The translations under genes and the position numbers were made by a program. Shown one piece after another: positions 46,923-58,310 of a stretch of DNA of 64,000 bases. Each line of letters starts with the position of its first letter. Position 1 is the stretch's first letter. Under the pieces are notes generated by a model, which was given only the letters and a program-made list of their open reading frames with translations, made no database searches and was not told where the DNA came from. This DNA is from Buxus sempervirens (lineage: Eukaryota > Streptophyta > Magnoliopsida > Buxales > Buxaceae): assembly GCA_947561395.2 (NCBI GenBank), contig OX387187.1, positions 4,408,976-4,472,975 of the forward strand. The letters are read 5' to 3'.

Positions 46923-48670
46923 ATGGCTTCCCCTGCACCGTTCTCTTCTGTCGTAGAATCTCCTCCTGTAAAACAATATGTTAGATCCAAACCTCCTAAT
47001 CTCACCAGGTATAATGTGGTAGATTCTTTTTATGACAGATGGGTTAACTCCATGACCCTTGATGAGGAGATTCGTTGGGATTCCATCCACTTAGGGCATA
47101 TCCTTCACATCCCTAAAATTCCCTTCAAGTGGGAAATCATTGAAGCTTTGATTGGACACTGGGTTCCTGAACTGAATCTCTTCTGTTTTGATGACAAAGA
47201 GATGACTCCTACCATAGAAGAGATTGAAACCATCCTTGGCTTAAAATTTTCTGAAAAGGTTGTGAACCCGCCCCTAAAGCCTAGTTACAAAAAGGAGGCT
47301 TCTACATTCCTGGGTATAGGGAAGAAAGACTTAGAGAATTCTGATACCCTATTGACCTTGTCCAAGACCTTTTTGACTGAAAAACTTCTAAGGAGTGGGG
47401 ACAAGGATTCTAGGTTTAATGCATTGACTTTGGTAGTGGTCAATCAGCTGCTTTTTCCACGGGGTGATGACCAGGTTGACTTGGCTCTCATCTCAGTTAT
47501 CTGCCAGGTTAAGGAACGTGAGAGGTTGGCCCCTATGATCTTAGCAGAGATATACCAGGCCCTTACTGACTGCTATTTCAGAAAGAAGAAACGCTTCCTT
47601 GCCTGCGCCCCTATCCTACAAGTAAATATATATATATTTTTTCTTTTCTTTTTTTCTTTCTTTTTTCTTTTCTTCTTCTTCTTTTTTTTTTCTTCTCTTT
47701 TTTTTTCTTTTTTCCTTTTTTTTCTTTTCTTTTTTTTCTTTTTGGAAATAAATTGAAATACTCCCCTTTTCTGCAGCTTTGGTTGCTTGACCACCTGAGC
47801 CAAGTTGAAGAGATAACTCGCCGCTTCTTTCCAAGGTTGAAAGTTCCTGTTCTGATGAGCCACAGGGGTTGTCCTAATATCCAAGGCGGCAAGCAGGGAT
47901 GGTTCACTTTCTTGGGTACTCTCCAGGATGATCAAGTGAGATGGCCTGGCACTTATCAACCCAATCCAGAGACAGTGATCAGTTTCAGAGATAGGAACTT
48001 TTTGGTCTTGGCAGGCTTGAAATCTGCTATTCTCTATCTTCCCTTGAGGGTTCTTCGACAGTTTGGAGCCACCCAGGGTATTATGATCCCAACTGGCTAT
48101 GAGAGCCTTGTAGGGCCACTTACATCAGCCACCATGGGGCTAAATGCTCAATTAATGAATGAGTGGTCCTATGTTCGCTTTCTGTGGGGTCCTGTCTTTT
48201 CTGAGTCCCATGTGAAGGACTATAATTTCTGGATCAAAGAGCAGGTGCAGAGTCATGCCCCAGTACCAAAGGACCCTCCTGCAGTTCTTCCCCCTACTTA
48301 TGAGGATATTCTGGAGTCAGAAAGGGCAACCCATAAGCGGCTTCAACAAATATGGGTACGGGAGGCTCAAGAACTTAGGATAAAAGTCCTTGTTCTGGAG
48401 AGAAAGCTTGAAGAGCAGAAGTCTGGCCGCCTTGCCATGGAGAAGAAATTTGAAGAACAAAGGCAGGCTCGTCGCTTTGAAGTCCGAGTGATGCGGAAGA
48501 AATATCAGGATTCCTTGGCCGACCTTAGGGCATTGAAGATCAAGCATTCTTTTTCAGATGAGGTCATCTCCTTTTTGAGTGATCCTGATGCAGAGGGTGC
48601 TTCTGGAATCATTGCAACTCACGCAGCTAGGATTAGGGAACTTGAGGAGCAGTTAGGGAGTAGGGATTAG
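46923..48670 (+). CDS. Antisense gene 2 of element C: intact ORF of Tat-type elements, two exons
   Basis: Exon 1 46923-47621 (233 codons), intron 47622-47776 (GTAAAT to TTCTGCAG, very T-rich), exon 2 47777-48670; 530 residues, no stop or shift. Start MASPAPFSS is chosen from the first ATG after the TATA box. Blocks: NVVDSFYDRWVNSMTLDEEI, KIPFKWEIIEALIGHW, MTPTIEEIETILGLKF, QLLFPRGDDQVDLALIS, FRDRNFLVLAGLKSAILYLP, then a Pro-rich hinge and a coiled coil from about residue 413 to the end. It resembles a family of extra, antisense ORFs in Tat elements (plant-mobile-domain-like; I believe the Pfam-type DUF7745, from memory). It has no recognised catalytic motif, signal peptide or membrane segment. 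It converges on pol, whose end is 946 bp away. It is the only unbroken complete gene in the window. Confidence 0.8.
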
Positions 48671-49616
48671 ATTCTTTTATATTTTTTTTTCTTCTTTTTT
48701 TTTTTTTTTTTTACTTTTATACAAAAGCAAACTCCATTAGTGGAAAGATAATAGATTTAATTCAAAAATAGGTTTTATATTATTGGCCTCAGAATTCTCA
48801 GATGCTTGTAAAAACAGAAGTTTTATGAAAAAGTATTTGATTTCTCATCACTGGCCAAAGTATAGTTTTTTTTTTTTTTTTGAAAGCTGATCCTAAACAC
48901 TTAATCACATATAATTAAAGGAATTAAAATCAGGTTGAATAATGAAAAGTGTAGTCCAAGCAATAGGGAGAGACCAAATCTGTCTACCCCATGACCTTTA
49001 GAATCATCCCCTAATGGCTTTACCTTCATGATTGACCCTGCTAATCTGCCCAGTTTCCAGTGCTTATGCTGATTATATTTGGACCACATGATCAACTCAA
49101 CCTTTGATTTTTTTTCTCTTTTTTTTCCTTTTTCTATTCTCTTCTTTTTTTCTTATTGCCCTTATTGCCCCTAGTGCCAATTACGGTTTTCACTAGGGTC
49201 GGCTTCTGCATTCCGTCATCACCAATCTTACTCTGAAAGTTGAATGAATATACTAAAATCACCGAGGGCTTAATAATAGGACGAAACAAAGGCTAAGCTC
49301 GGTTTATGAAAGAAAAGGTATTAAAGGCTCAAAATTTTCTAAGTGTGAAAATGGGTCAACCGGACTTACAGTCATGATGAATTCAATCCCATTCCCCTTC
49401 TTTTGTATTTGGCTTTCATTTGCCCCTATTTTTCTTCTTTTTTTTTTCTTTCTGCCCCTATTGGCTTTGCCCCTATTGGCTTTGCCCCAGTATAAGACTG
49501 TAAGTCCAATTTAGGTTTAACAAAGAAGACGAACAAGCTCAAATTGGCTTGACTAGGGATGCAAATTTTGGGATATAAGGAACAATGGCCTCAGATCATT
49601 TCCTAGTAATATTCAT
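48671..49616. other. Non-coding spacer between convergent antisense gene 2 and pol of element C
   Basis: T-rich tracts (48686-48712, 48867-48881, 49108-49150, 49434-49450) and repeats of TTGGCTTTGCCCC (about 49460-49490). Both transcripts must end here or overlap. Equivalent to 7578-7762 plus 17129-17926 in A. Confidence 0.6.
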
Positions 49617-50512
49617 TCATGGAAAATATCTCTTTACTGCATCAGAGTTAATTGGCTCAGGAAAATCTTTCCCATCCATTTCTGCTAAGATGAGAGCACC
49701 ACCTGATAGGATCTTTTTGACCACATAAGGTCCTTCCCAATTTGGTTTGAACTTTCCACGAGGGTCTTCCAAAAAGGGTAAGATTTTCTTCAATACTAAA
49801 TTTCCTTCTTGGAAAGTTCTGGGCTTCACCTTCTTATTGTAAGCCCTGGCCATTCTCTTCTGATACAATTGGCCATGACAAAGCGCTTTTAATTGTTTTT
49901 CCTCTATTAGATTGAGTTGATCATGTCTTGATTGTATCCATTCAGCTTCTTCTAATTCAGCTTCCATTAGCACTCTTAGTGAAGGTATTTCTACTTCCAC
50001 TGGTAAAACTGCTTCCATTCCATATACTAAAGAGTACGGGGTTGCCCCTGTAGAAGTTCGAATCGAGGTTCTGTAAGCATGTAAAGCAAGTGGCAGCATT
50101 TCATGCCAATCTTTAAAACTCACTACCATCTTCTGAATGTTCTTCTTTATATTTTTATTTGCAGCTTCCACTGCCCCATTCATCTTTGGTCTATACGGAG
50201 CTGACTTGTGGTGGGTAATTTGAAACTGTTCACACATCTTTCTCATGTCCTTGTTCTTAAGGTTTGAAGCATTGTCTGATACTATGGCACTTGGCAAACC
50301 GTAGCGACAAATGATATTGTGCTTCAAGAATTTCAAAACGTGGTTACTTGTAATGTTTGCATATGAAGCTGCCTCTACCCACTTGGTGAAGTAATCAATT
50401 GCTACAAGTATAAACCTGTGTCCATTTGATGCCTTTGGAGAGATCATTCCAATTACGTCTATACCCCACATGGAGAAGGGCCATGGAGATGTCATGTTGT
50501 GTAATTCACTTG
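49617..50512 (-). pseudogene. Integrase core and C-terminus of element C
   Basis: Minus strand. Catalytic core with Asp (MWGIDVIGM), Asp (IVSDNASNL) and Glu (MNGAVEAANKN), then AYRTSIRTSTGATPYSLVYG, and a C-terminal SH3-like part (LPFLEDPRGKFKPNWEGPYVV). No stop to the natural end at 49617 and no chromodomain, as in other Tat elements. The only lesion is at the junction with the N-terminal part: a single lost base near 50513 (APP in A, APQ plus shift in C). Integrase inserts the DNA copy into the chromosome. Confidence 0.88.
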
Positions 50513-50513
50513 G

Positions 50514-51001
50514 GGTGCATTCTTGTTATCCGCATACACTTGGCATAAATGACACCTTTTGACATGTATATAGCAATCATGCTCCATTGTTGACCAGTAA
50601 TATCCCAATCGCAGAATCTTCTTGGCAAGCATATGCCCATTCATATGGGGTCCACACACTCCTCCATGTACCGTTTCAACTAACCTTTCTGACTCGGTCT
50701 TGGCGACACATCTAAGTAGTATATCATTGTGTGATCTTTTGTATAACTGCCCACCACTTAGTAAGAACTGTCCTGCCAACCTCTGTATTGTTCTTTTTTC
50801 TGTAGAAGTGACATTTTCTGGCAAACTCCGATCATTTAGGAAGTTCTTAATATCTTGAAACCATGGTACTTCTTCTTCTGGGGTTTCTTCTAGAACAAGG
50901 CAATAAGCTGGTTCATCTCTGACTTCAATTTCCAGTGGTCTAATATCAACACCTTCCAGCATACTGACCATTGAAGCCAATGTTGCTAGCGCATCCGCAA
51001 A
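50514..51001 (-). pseudogene. Link between second RNase H and integrase, with integrase zinc domain (element C)
   Basis: Minus strand, in frame with the RT-RNase H reading frame except for the TAG at 51002-51004. It holds FADALATLASMV, the end of the second RNase H, a spacer, then HGGVCGPHMNGHMLAKKIL and CHLCQVYADNKNAP, the His/Cys zinc site of integrase. It runs out of frame at about 50513. Confidence 0.8.
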
Positions 51002-52984
51002 CTAGTTTTTGGCCCTTGGCATATAATTAAAGGAAATCCGAGAAAATTTGGTGCTTATTTCTTCCAAATACTGGTGATAGGGGATAAATTTGTGATCCTT
51101 GGTTTTCCATTCACCAGTTGTTTGGAAGATGATAAGACTCGAATCCCCATATACGTCAAGTTCCTCTACTTTATGGTCTAAGGCAGCTTGCAACCCAATT
51201 ATGCATGCTTCATACTCTGCTATATTGTTTGTGCATTGGAACCTTAACTTCACCGCGATTGGGATGTGTGCCCCATCTGGCTTGATCAACACAGCCCCTA
51301 TTCCATTTCCATTCATATTGGCGGCCCCATCAAAAAACATTTGCCAAGAGCTTTCCCCTCCTTCTTCTTCAGTAAACAAGATTGCTTCATCAGGGAAATT
51401 AGTCTTCAAAGGTTGGTATTCTGGTAAAGGGTGTGCGGCTAGGTGATCAGCTATGGCTTGACCTTTAATGGCTTTTTGTGTGATATAGGTGAGGTCAAAT
51501 TCAGAGAGTAACAACTGCCACTTTGCTGTTCTGCCAGTTAAAGCTGGTTTCTCAAATAGATACTTCATAGGGTCCATTCGGGATATCAATAAAGTGGAGT
51601 GACTAAGGAAATAATGCCTCAGTCTTTGAGTTGCCCACACTAATGCGCAACAAGTCTTTTCCAAAGGGGAATACTTTACTTCATATTCTGTAAATTTCTT
51701 GCTTAAGTAGTAAATCGCCCTTTCCTTTCTGCCTGTATCGTCATGCTGTCCTAAGACACACCCCATTGACGTCTCCAAAACCGACAAGTATAAAATCAAT
51801 GGTCTTCCTGGAGTTGGTGGTACTAGTACAAGTGGGTTCAACAAATATTCCTTTATTGTGTCAAAGGCTTCTTGGCAATCGTCATTCCAGACTGTCGGGT
51901 TGTTCTTTCTTAGAAGCTGTTCACAGATAGCTATGAGTTGTGCTATGAACCGGCTTATGTACTGAATCCTTCCAAGAAAACCACGAACTTCCCTCTCCGT
52001 TCTAGGTGATGGCATTTCGATGATTGCTTTAGCTTTAGCTGGGTTTATCTCAATTCCCCTTCTACTTACTATAAAGCCCAATAATTTTCCTGATGTAGCC
52101 CCAAAGACACATTTCGCAGGGTTAAGCCTTAGACTGTATTTCCTGAGCCGGTCAAACACCTTCTTCAAGTTGATCAAGTGGTCTTCTTCTTCACATGATT
52201 TGGCTATTATATCATCCACATAGACCTCCATCTCTTTATGGATCATATCATGGAATAAGGCTGTCATGGCCCGCTGGTAGGTTGCCCCTGCATTCTTAAG
52301 CCCAAATGGCATAACAGTGTAGTGGAAGGTACCCCAAGGTGTAATGAAGGCTATTTTTTCTTGATCCTCCTTCGCCATCTTAATCTGATTGTACCCCGAG
52401 AAGCCATCCATGAATGAGAATAAGCAATGTACAGCAGTGTTGTCCACCAAGATGTCTATGTGTAGAAGTGGAAAATCATCCTTCGGACTTGCCTTATTCA
52501 AGTCTCTGTAGTCTACACACATTCTGACCTTTCCATCCTTCTTTGGTACTAGCATTATATTTGCAAGCCATTCAGGGTAAGTGGAGACCGCTAAGAATCC
52601 AGCTTTGAATTGCTTAACCACTTCATCTTTAACCTTCAATGTCCATTCAGGTTTTAACCTTCTCAGTTTCTGCTTAACTGGCTTGGCATCTGGTAGAATG
52701 GGTAGCCTGTGCACAACCATGTCCGTGTCTAAACTTGGCATATCCCGATACGACCATGCAAATACATCTTCATAATCAGCTAAGAATTGTATCATTTCAT
52801 CCCACTGTACCTCAGATAGACACATCCCAATCTTCACTATTCTTGGGTCATCTTCGGTCCCTAGGTTTATTGATATGGTCTCTTCAATATTGGGTTGGAC
52901 CCCCTTTTCATGACGCTCCAATTGATATGTGATTTCTTTTGGAGGGTCGCCTTCTTCGTCCTCGGTCTCTTCCTCAACCCCCAT
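51002..52984 (-). pseudogene. RT, RNase H and second RNase H of element C
   Basis: Minus strand, 660 codons open. Order: acidic linker, FAWSYRDMPSLD, VPKKDGKVRMCVDYRDLNKA, FSFMDGFSGYNQIKM, VYVDDIIAKS (paired Asp near 52212-52217), RNase H (ILYLSVLETSMGCVLGQ, YSPLEKTCCALVWA), then the archaeal-type RNase H: MFFDGAANMNGNGIGA (Asp), NNIAEYEACIIGL (Glu), VYGDSSLIIFQ (Asp). All catalytic acids of RT and the second RNase H are present. The frame ends at TAG 51002-51004, where element A has a Gln codon (CAA). The double RNase H identifies the Tat/Ogre lineage. Confidence 0.88.
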
Positions 52985-53023
52985 TAGGTCAAAGTCGAGC
53001 TCAAGGTCGAAGTCATACTCATC

Positions 53024-53939
53024 CTAATCCAATTCCATTTGCTTATATGGTTCATAAATGGTTTGTTCCTCTTTGAAAACTTTATCTTTTCTAGAAAAAA
53101 TTGAAAAATCTTTTTGTGTTTTTTGAGAGCCTTCTACAAAATCTTCCCCTGAAGACGAAGGCTCATTGAAACCTTCAGGAAAAGGGCATTCCACTAATGG
53201 AGTTTTTTTTGGGAGCCATGTCTGTTTGCCAAACAAACGCAGCTTCAAAAGTAAGGGGAGTTTCCTCCCAATTATTCAGAATAAAAGAATCTGGGGCAGG
53301 GATACAAGCCTGCTCCTCAAGCTCAGGGTCCGCATCTGAAATCACCAATACTGGGTGAATTGCATCGCTTGTTTCTTCCGTAGGGCTAGTTCCAGATGGA
53401 ACTTCTACTGCAGCCCAATCGATAAAAGGTAGCTCCTCTGCTACTTTTTCTTGGTTGCCTTCTGTCATGGCAAAGAATGCTCCCACGTCCTCAGAAAAGT
53501 CCTGCTTCTGTTCTGTATGTGGCCCAGGCCCACCCAATGCTTGTGGAGGTGGAGGTGGAACATATGGTTGCACGGTTGAGGACTTGGGTTTCTGGAATGG
53601 ATTGATGTTATAGTATGGGGGTTTGGACTAATCCTCAGGAGACAACTGAATCATGTGAGAAAGCTTAGGAAAAGTTTCCCTGATGTGCGGGAATTTTATG
53701 TCTTCTATTTCCTTCTGACTTCTCCATTTCCTTGGCTTGGACCCCAATCCTGCTCTATGAACCATCTTCTTAACCTTTATCGGTTCTATCCTTCCTTGCA
53801 GGTTAACCCCCAGACCTTTTCCAGGGTGAAAGTTGTACTTTTCGAGCACATTCTTGACCATCTTCTCAGCACAGGTCAATTTTCCTTCTTTTTCCTGATA
53901 CCCCCCAGGTATAAAATTAACAGTTAAGTGTATTAGTAC
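53024..53939 (-). pseudogene. Remnant of gag-protease-linker region of element C
   Basis: After the splice-acceptor-like TTTTGTGACCAG (exon from 53939) come only a few codons, then a deletion joint, then FIPGGYQEKEGKL and the G-patch-like GKGLGVNLQGRIEPI, to TAG 53628-53630. The next segment (53573-53175) has an acidic and Pro-rich stretch, then the shifted frame LFGKQT to 53024. Relative to A, about 2.9 kb holding gag, the zinc motif and protease is gone. The TAG at 53628 and the frame change at 53175-53248 are shared with A; the TAG at 53024-53026 is private (A has CAG). Confidence 0.8.
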
Positions 53940-54127
53940 CTGGTCACAAAATAAAGGAAAAAATATCAGTGCCCAATTAATCTCATTCACATGCCTAGGA
54001 ATGCCTATGTGCAAGCTGGGTGAACACGAGTTTGGATTTTTTCTTTATTTGCTTCTTTTTTTTTGTTTTTTTTTTCTGAATTGAATTGAATTGTTGGAAT
54101 ATTCTAGGGCTTCCAGTAGGTCCTATA

Positions 54128-55006
54128 GTAGAGAGAAAATGATCTGAAATTCAAAGGCTTTCAGAGGCCCAGAGATATTTTTGGAAAGGGTATGAAATTC
54201 AAAGGCTTTCAGAGGCCCAGGGATATTTTTAGAAAAGGTCTGAAATTCAAAGGCTTTCAGAGGCCCAGGGATATTTTTAGAAAAGGTCTAAAATTCAAAG
54301 GCTTTCAGAGGCCCAAAGATTTTTGATAAAAGTCTGAAATTCAAAGGCTTTCAAAGGCCCAAAGATCTGAAATTCAAAGGCTTTCAGAGGCCCAAAGATT
54401 TTTGATAAAAGTCTGAAATTCAAAGGCTTTCAGAGGCCCAAAGGAGAAAGGTCTGAAATTCAAAGGCTTTCAGAGGCCCAAAAGATCTGAAATTCAAAGG
54501 CTTTCAGAGGCCCAAAAGACAAAGGTCTGAAATTCAAAGGCTTTCAGAGGCCCAAAAGATCTGAAATTCAAAGGCTTTCAAAGGCCCAAAAGATCTGAAA
54601 TTCAAAGGCTTTCAGAGGCTCAAAAGAAAAAGGTCTGAAATTCAAAGGCTTTCAGAGGCCCAAAAGATCTAAAATTCAAAGGCTTTTAGAGGCCCAAAAG
54701 AAAAAGGTCTGAAATTCAAAGGCTTTCAGAGGCCCAAAAGATCTGAAATTCAAAGGCTTTCAGAGGCCCAAAAGAAAAAGGTCTGAAATTCAAAGGCTTT
54801 CAGAGGCCCAAAAGATCTGAAATTCAAAGGCTTTCAGAGCCCTAAAAGATCTGAAATTCAAAAGCTTTCAGAGCCCCAAAAGAAAAAGGTCTGAAATTCA
54901 AAGGCTTTCAAAGGCCCAAAAGATCTGAAATTCAAAGGCTTTCAGAGGCCCAAGGAGTTTTTGAGAAAAAGTCTGAAATTCAAAGGCTTTCAGAGGCCCA
55001 AAAGGA
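54128..55006 (-). repeat. Leader tandem array of element C
   Basis: About 22 copies of a unit reading, on the minus (transcript) strand, GGGCCTCTGAAAGCCTTTGA plus ATTTCAGA, with spacers alternating between about 6 and 12-20 nt (period near 34 and 40-48). Each unit can fold: CTGAAA pairs with TTTCAG across a 9-nt loop. Lies in the predicted leader intron upstream of gag. Confidence 0.92.
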
Positions 55007-56476
55007 TTCTCTCCTTACACTTATTTATTTAATTATTATTATTATTATTATTATTTTTTGAAGCATTTTATTCAAACCTATTTCCCTTTATCATTATTTA
55101 AAGGTTAAAGGAATAAGATTTAGTGGGAAAGACTGATCAAAATTGAATTTTCCGCGAAAACCGTATATACAGTACGGTCCAGCCCTGCCCGTATTTAAAT
55201 TATGAGCAAGCCATGACCGTATGAAATTCACGGGCAAGCACCGCCCATATAACTAATACGGACGAGCCCAGCCCGTGTATTAAACACGGTTTTACGAAGC
55301 TCTTTTATGTTTTCTCAGTTTTTTCATGGTTTGATCACTTTAATTGCTCATCCAAACGTACGGTTCACCCAGTGCAAGGCTTCTAAGCTGTCTCAAAGTG
55401 GACTTTGACCTATTTGCAAAAACACATGTTTGGGAGGGCACATGTACACTCCAAATTGACACCATACTCAAGAATTTGGTACCCTTTTGTTGACTCTTGC
55501 ATGAACATTGGGTAGGATTGATTCTAAACAGAGTTAGAAACTCTTCCTATGGGCTGCACCAATTTCAGAAAACATGCATATTTTGGGACCAATTTTATCC
55601 CGAACCAATGGGTACCATGACACCCCTATGACATGATAATAATGCAAAACAATAGGATTACCTTGTTACCTTGTTTACCTTCAATATGGCATCCGCATTA
55701 TGCCCTGGTTTGTAAGCCATGCAAACGGCCTTCCCACAATTACAAGCCCATATCCTCACGTAATTGTGTATTTTAGCCAAAAACGTGTAACTCCACCTTC
55801 AAGCGTAGGGGTTTTGGGTTTTGGCTTAATGACAACTTAGCACTCAAGCCTAGTGATGACCAGAATCCCAGATCCACGTTATCATCACATCATTAGCTCA
55901 AAGTTCTAAGGTGAATGTTTTCACTTTCGCTTTCTAAAGTATCGACCTCGTTGCGCCAAGTTACACACATTCGGGTTCAACTTCCTATAGGTTAAGGGTA
56001 GGCTGTGTAAAAAAAATAAAAGGTGCACAGTGCATTATAAAAATAAGGTGCATTCACAACGTCCCAAACCCTTGCCACTCTTTTCGTAGCCATGCATAAA
56101 CAAACCAAGGCATAATAGGAAAGCATATTTGAAATAAACAAGTAAATACAGCAATCCTAAAACATGCTCATAAAAAATCATCTAATCATGCAAACATATG
56201 ATCATGTTATACACCAAAAATCATCATGGAGATCATGCTGAAAATTAAAACATGCTATTATAGCAAGAAATAAACATGGTTCAGCAAAACGGACCTCCCC
56301 TACGCATGTTTGTAGAAACAATCCTATAAATCAAAATTAAGCATGTTTCTACCCCCATGGATTCTTAAGCAATAATTCAGATTTAAAACATACTCCACAT
56401 GCTTAAGAACACAAAATAGCAAGCAAATCAAAATATCAAAAACATGAACAAACACCAAAAGGCTCAAATCCTCAAT
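55007..56476 (-). other. Untranslated leader of element C with inverted-repeat cluster
   Basis: Non-coding. An ATT microsatellite lies at 55030-55056. An inverted-repeat cluster (55150-55296) holds CCGTATATACAGTACGG, TGCCCGTATT, TTCACGGGCAAGC, AATACGGACG and AGCCCGTGT. The rest closely matches the leaders of A and B, including a TTACCTTGTTACCTTG repeat near 55660. Confidence 0.65.
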
Positions 56477-56494
56477 TCCCCAGCAGAGTCGCCA
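56477..56494 (-). other. Primer binding site of element C (tRNA-Arg type)
   Basis: Minus strand TGGCGACTCTGCTGGGGA, 2 nt from the LTR end CCATGTCTCACA, identical to B's site. Confidence 0.88.
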
Positions 56495-56496
56495 GT

Positions 56497-58305
56497 TGTG
56501 AGACATGGAAAAATTATCTCCAATGACTTCCTCTATCATCACACGGGATTGAATAAAACAAAGAGTCGCCACCATTCAATTTAGGTGTGAATGGACACTA
56601 AAATATAAAATAAGCACAAAAGGCAATTTTAGGGTAAAAATAACCCTCCTAAAAAAACAACCAGAGATGGGTAAGGGGATTAGGTTATGAACAGGGGAAG
56701 GTGTTAGGCACCCTTATTCATCCACACAAGGTGGTTGCCAGGTATTGTTCATGTTTAAATAAAGGAAAAAGGCTTGCTATAAAAATCATGAAAAATCACA
56801 AAAAAGACAAAAATATATGGTTTTTTCATATGAATAGTCTGATTGATCCAGAACTTTCAAATATGATCATACCATTCGTAGGGTTTCATGATCAAAATAA
56901 AATTGAGATAAAATCAAATAAAATCAATTTAAAGTGAAAATCAAAAAATCTGGCTTCAAGTCAAATTCTAGAAATCTAGAAAAATATGATTTTTATAAAA
57001 TATTTCAAAATTGAACTTGAATGATCCAGGACATAGATAAAGCCCATATTTCACATTAAATCCAGAAATCAAAACCAAAAATACCCACGTTGATGAAGAA
57101 CATCAAAAGGGGAGAACTTAGACCGTAGGGTCTTCTCTCAATAATGAAAAACGATTTAAAAACCATATCATGAAACCCTAGAATTTATTTTCAGGCTTCT
57201 GGATCCAGATCTATCATATTGATCATGATAAATCCAAGATCCTAGCCTAAAACCACAAAAATCACGAAAACAGTGTTGTAGGTGCAAATATGTGGAAAAT
57301 CCAAATTTTATAAAAAAGTGAGGATCTCATGCTATAAACATCATGGATTCATGTGATTCATTCAGATATATCATAAAAACCATTAAAACATGATCAGGAT
57401 ATTCAAAACAGCCACATCTCACAGATTAGAGCACATGGGGGTCTACCCTACGGATCCACCTGTTCTCTTTTCCCCTAGCTCTCTCTTCACGTTTTACGGT
57501 TAGAGAAGATTCTTGTGGTACTTGGAGATAGGTTTGGTTACACGAACACAATCAGAGGCTTTATTCTATAAAAAAGGAGAAAAAACACATATGGGGTTCT
57601 ATTCTAAGGATCCACCTGTTCTCTTTTCCCCTAGCTCTCTCTTCACGTTTTACGGCTAGAGAGACTCTTGAGGTACTTGGAGGCAAGTTTAGGAATACTA
57701 GATACAAAAGATGGCCTTATTCTACAGTAATAGAGATGATCCTATTACATCTAGAATTGAAGACAGAAAATAAAAGGGAAAAGGGACTTACCTGGATTGA
57801 GCAGGCAAAGCAGCAGGGGTTCCTCTTCTTCTCTTGGAGCTCCTTGATTCTTCAAAATTTCGTGGCCCTCAGCTTGAGAATCTCACCTCTATTTATAGGC
57901 AAGCACAGGGGCAAGGTTGGTCCAGAAGGATATATCCTAGTCCTTAAGATAGAGTGAAATACAAAGATAATGCCCATCCATAGCCAACCAAGGTGGCTTC
58001 AGCGAATAAAATACGTAATTCGCTCATTTAAAGATATATTGGACTAAAGATAAAGCTCGGAAATCGAGAGAAGGATAAAACTCGCACGAGTCTTTAGTGA
58101 CCGTAAATGCATTACGGTCCAACGATGACCGTATTGTCACTACGGGCGCGCCTGACCGTAGAGTGACCTCGGGCGCGACCGGCCCGTGAATGAAATACGG
58201 GCAAAGTTAGTTTTGTCAATTTTTATGCATTTTTTACCTGTTTTAAGCTCTAATTACATGTTTTTATTATTTTCTCATTCTGTAATGCAATTTGGGGTGT
58301 CTACA
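56497..58305 (-). repeat. 5' LTR of element C
   Basis: 1809 bp. Inverted-repeat cluster 58099-58202, TATA box 57890-57897 (minus strand TATAAATA), leader exon without ATG ending CAATCCAG at 57792, donor GTAAGT from 57791 downward. Near-identical to the 3' LTR. Confidence 0.93.
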
Positions 58306-58310
58306 CAAAA

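Larger units (their letters stand above)
33050..58305 (-). mobile_element. Element C: 25-kb Tat/Ogre-type retrotransposon nested in A's LTR
   Basis: 3' LTR 33050-34863, polypurine tract 34864-34878, antisense gene 1 (36862-46454), antisense gene 2 (46923-48670), pol (49617-53939), repeat array, PBS (56477-56494), 5' LTR 56497-58305. Perfect TSD CAAAA at 33045-33049 and 58306-58310; removing C restores a continuous older LTR. Without solo LTRs S4 and S5 it is about 18.5 kb. LTR difference is about 20 sites by eye, so this is a young insertion. Gag and protease are deleted, so it must have moved with proteins from another element. Confidence 0.93.

Noticed and set aside
47573..47959. Lys-rich minus-strand frames
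   Set aside because: They are translations of the T-rich intron of antisense gene 2 (47622-47776), with no real protein features.
54128..55006. CRISPR-like look of regular repeats with short spacers
   Set aside because: Spacers are short, low-complexity and themselves repeated; the host is a plant and the same unit recurs in three retroelement leaders. It is a tandem repeat.
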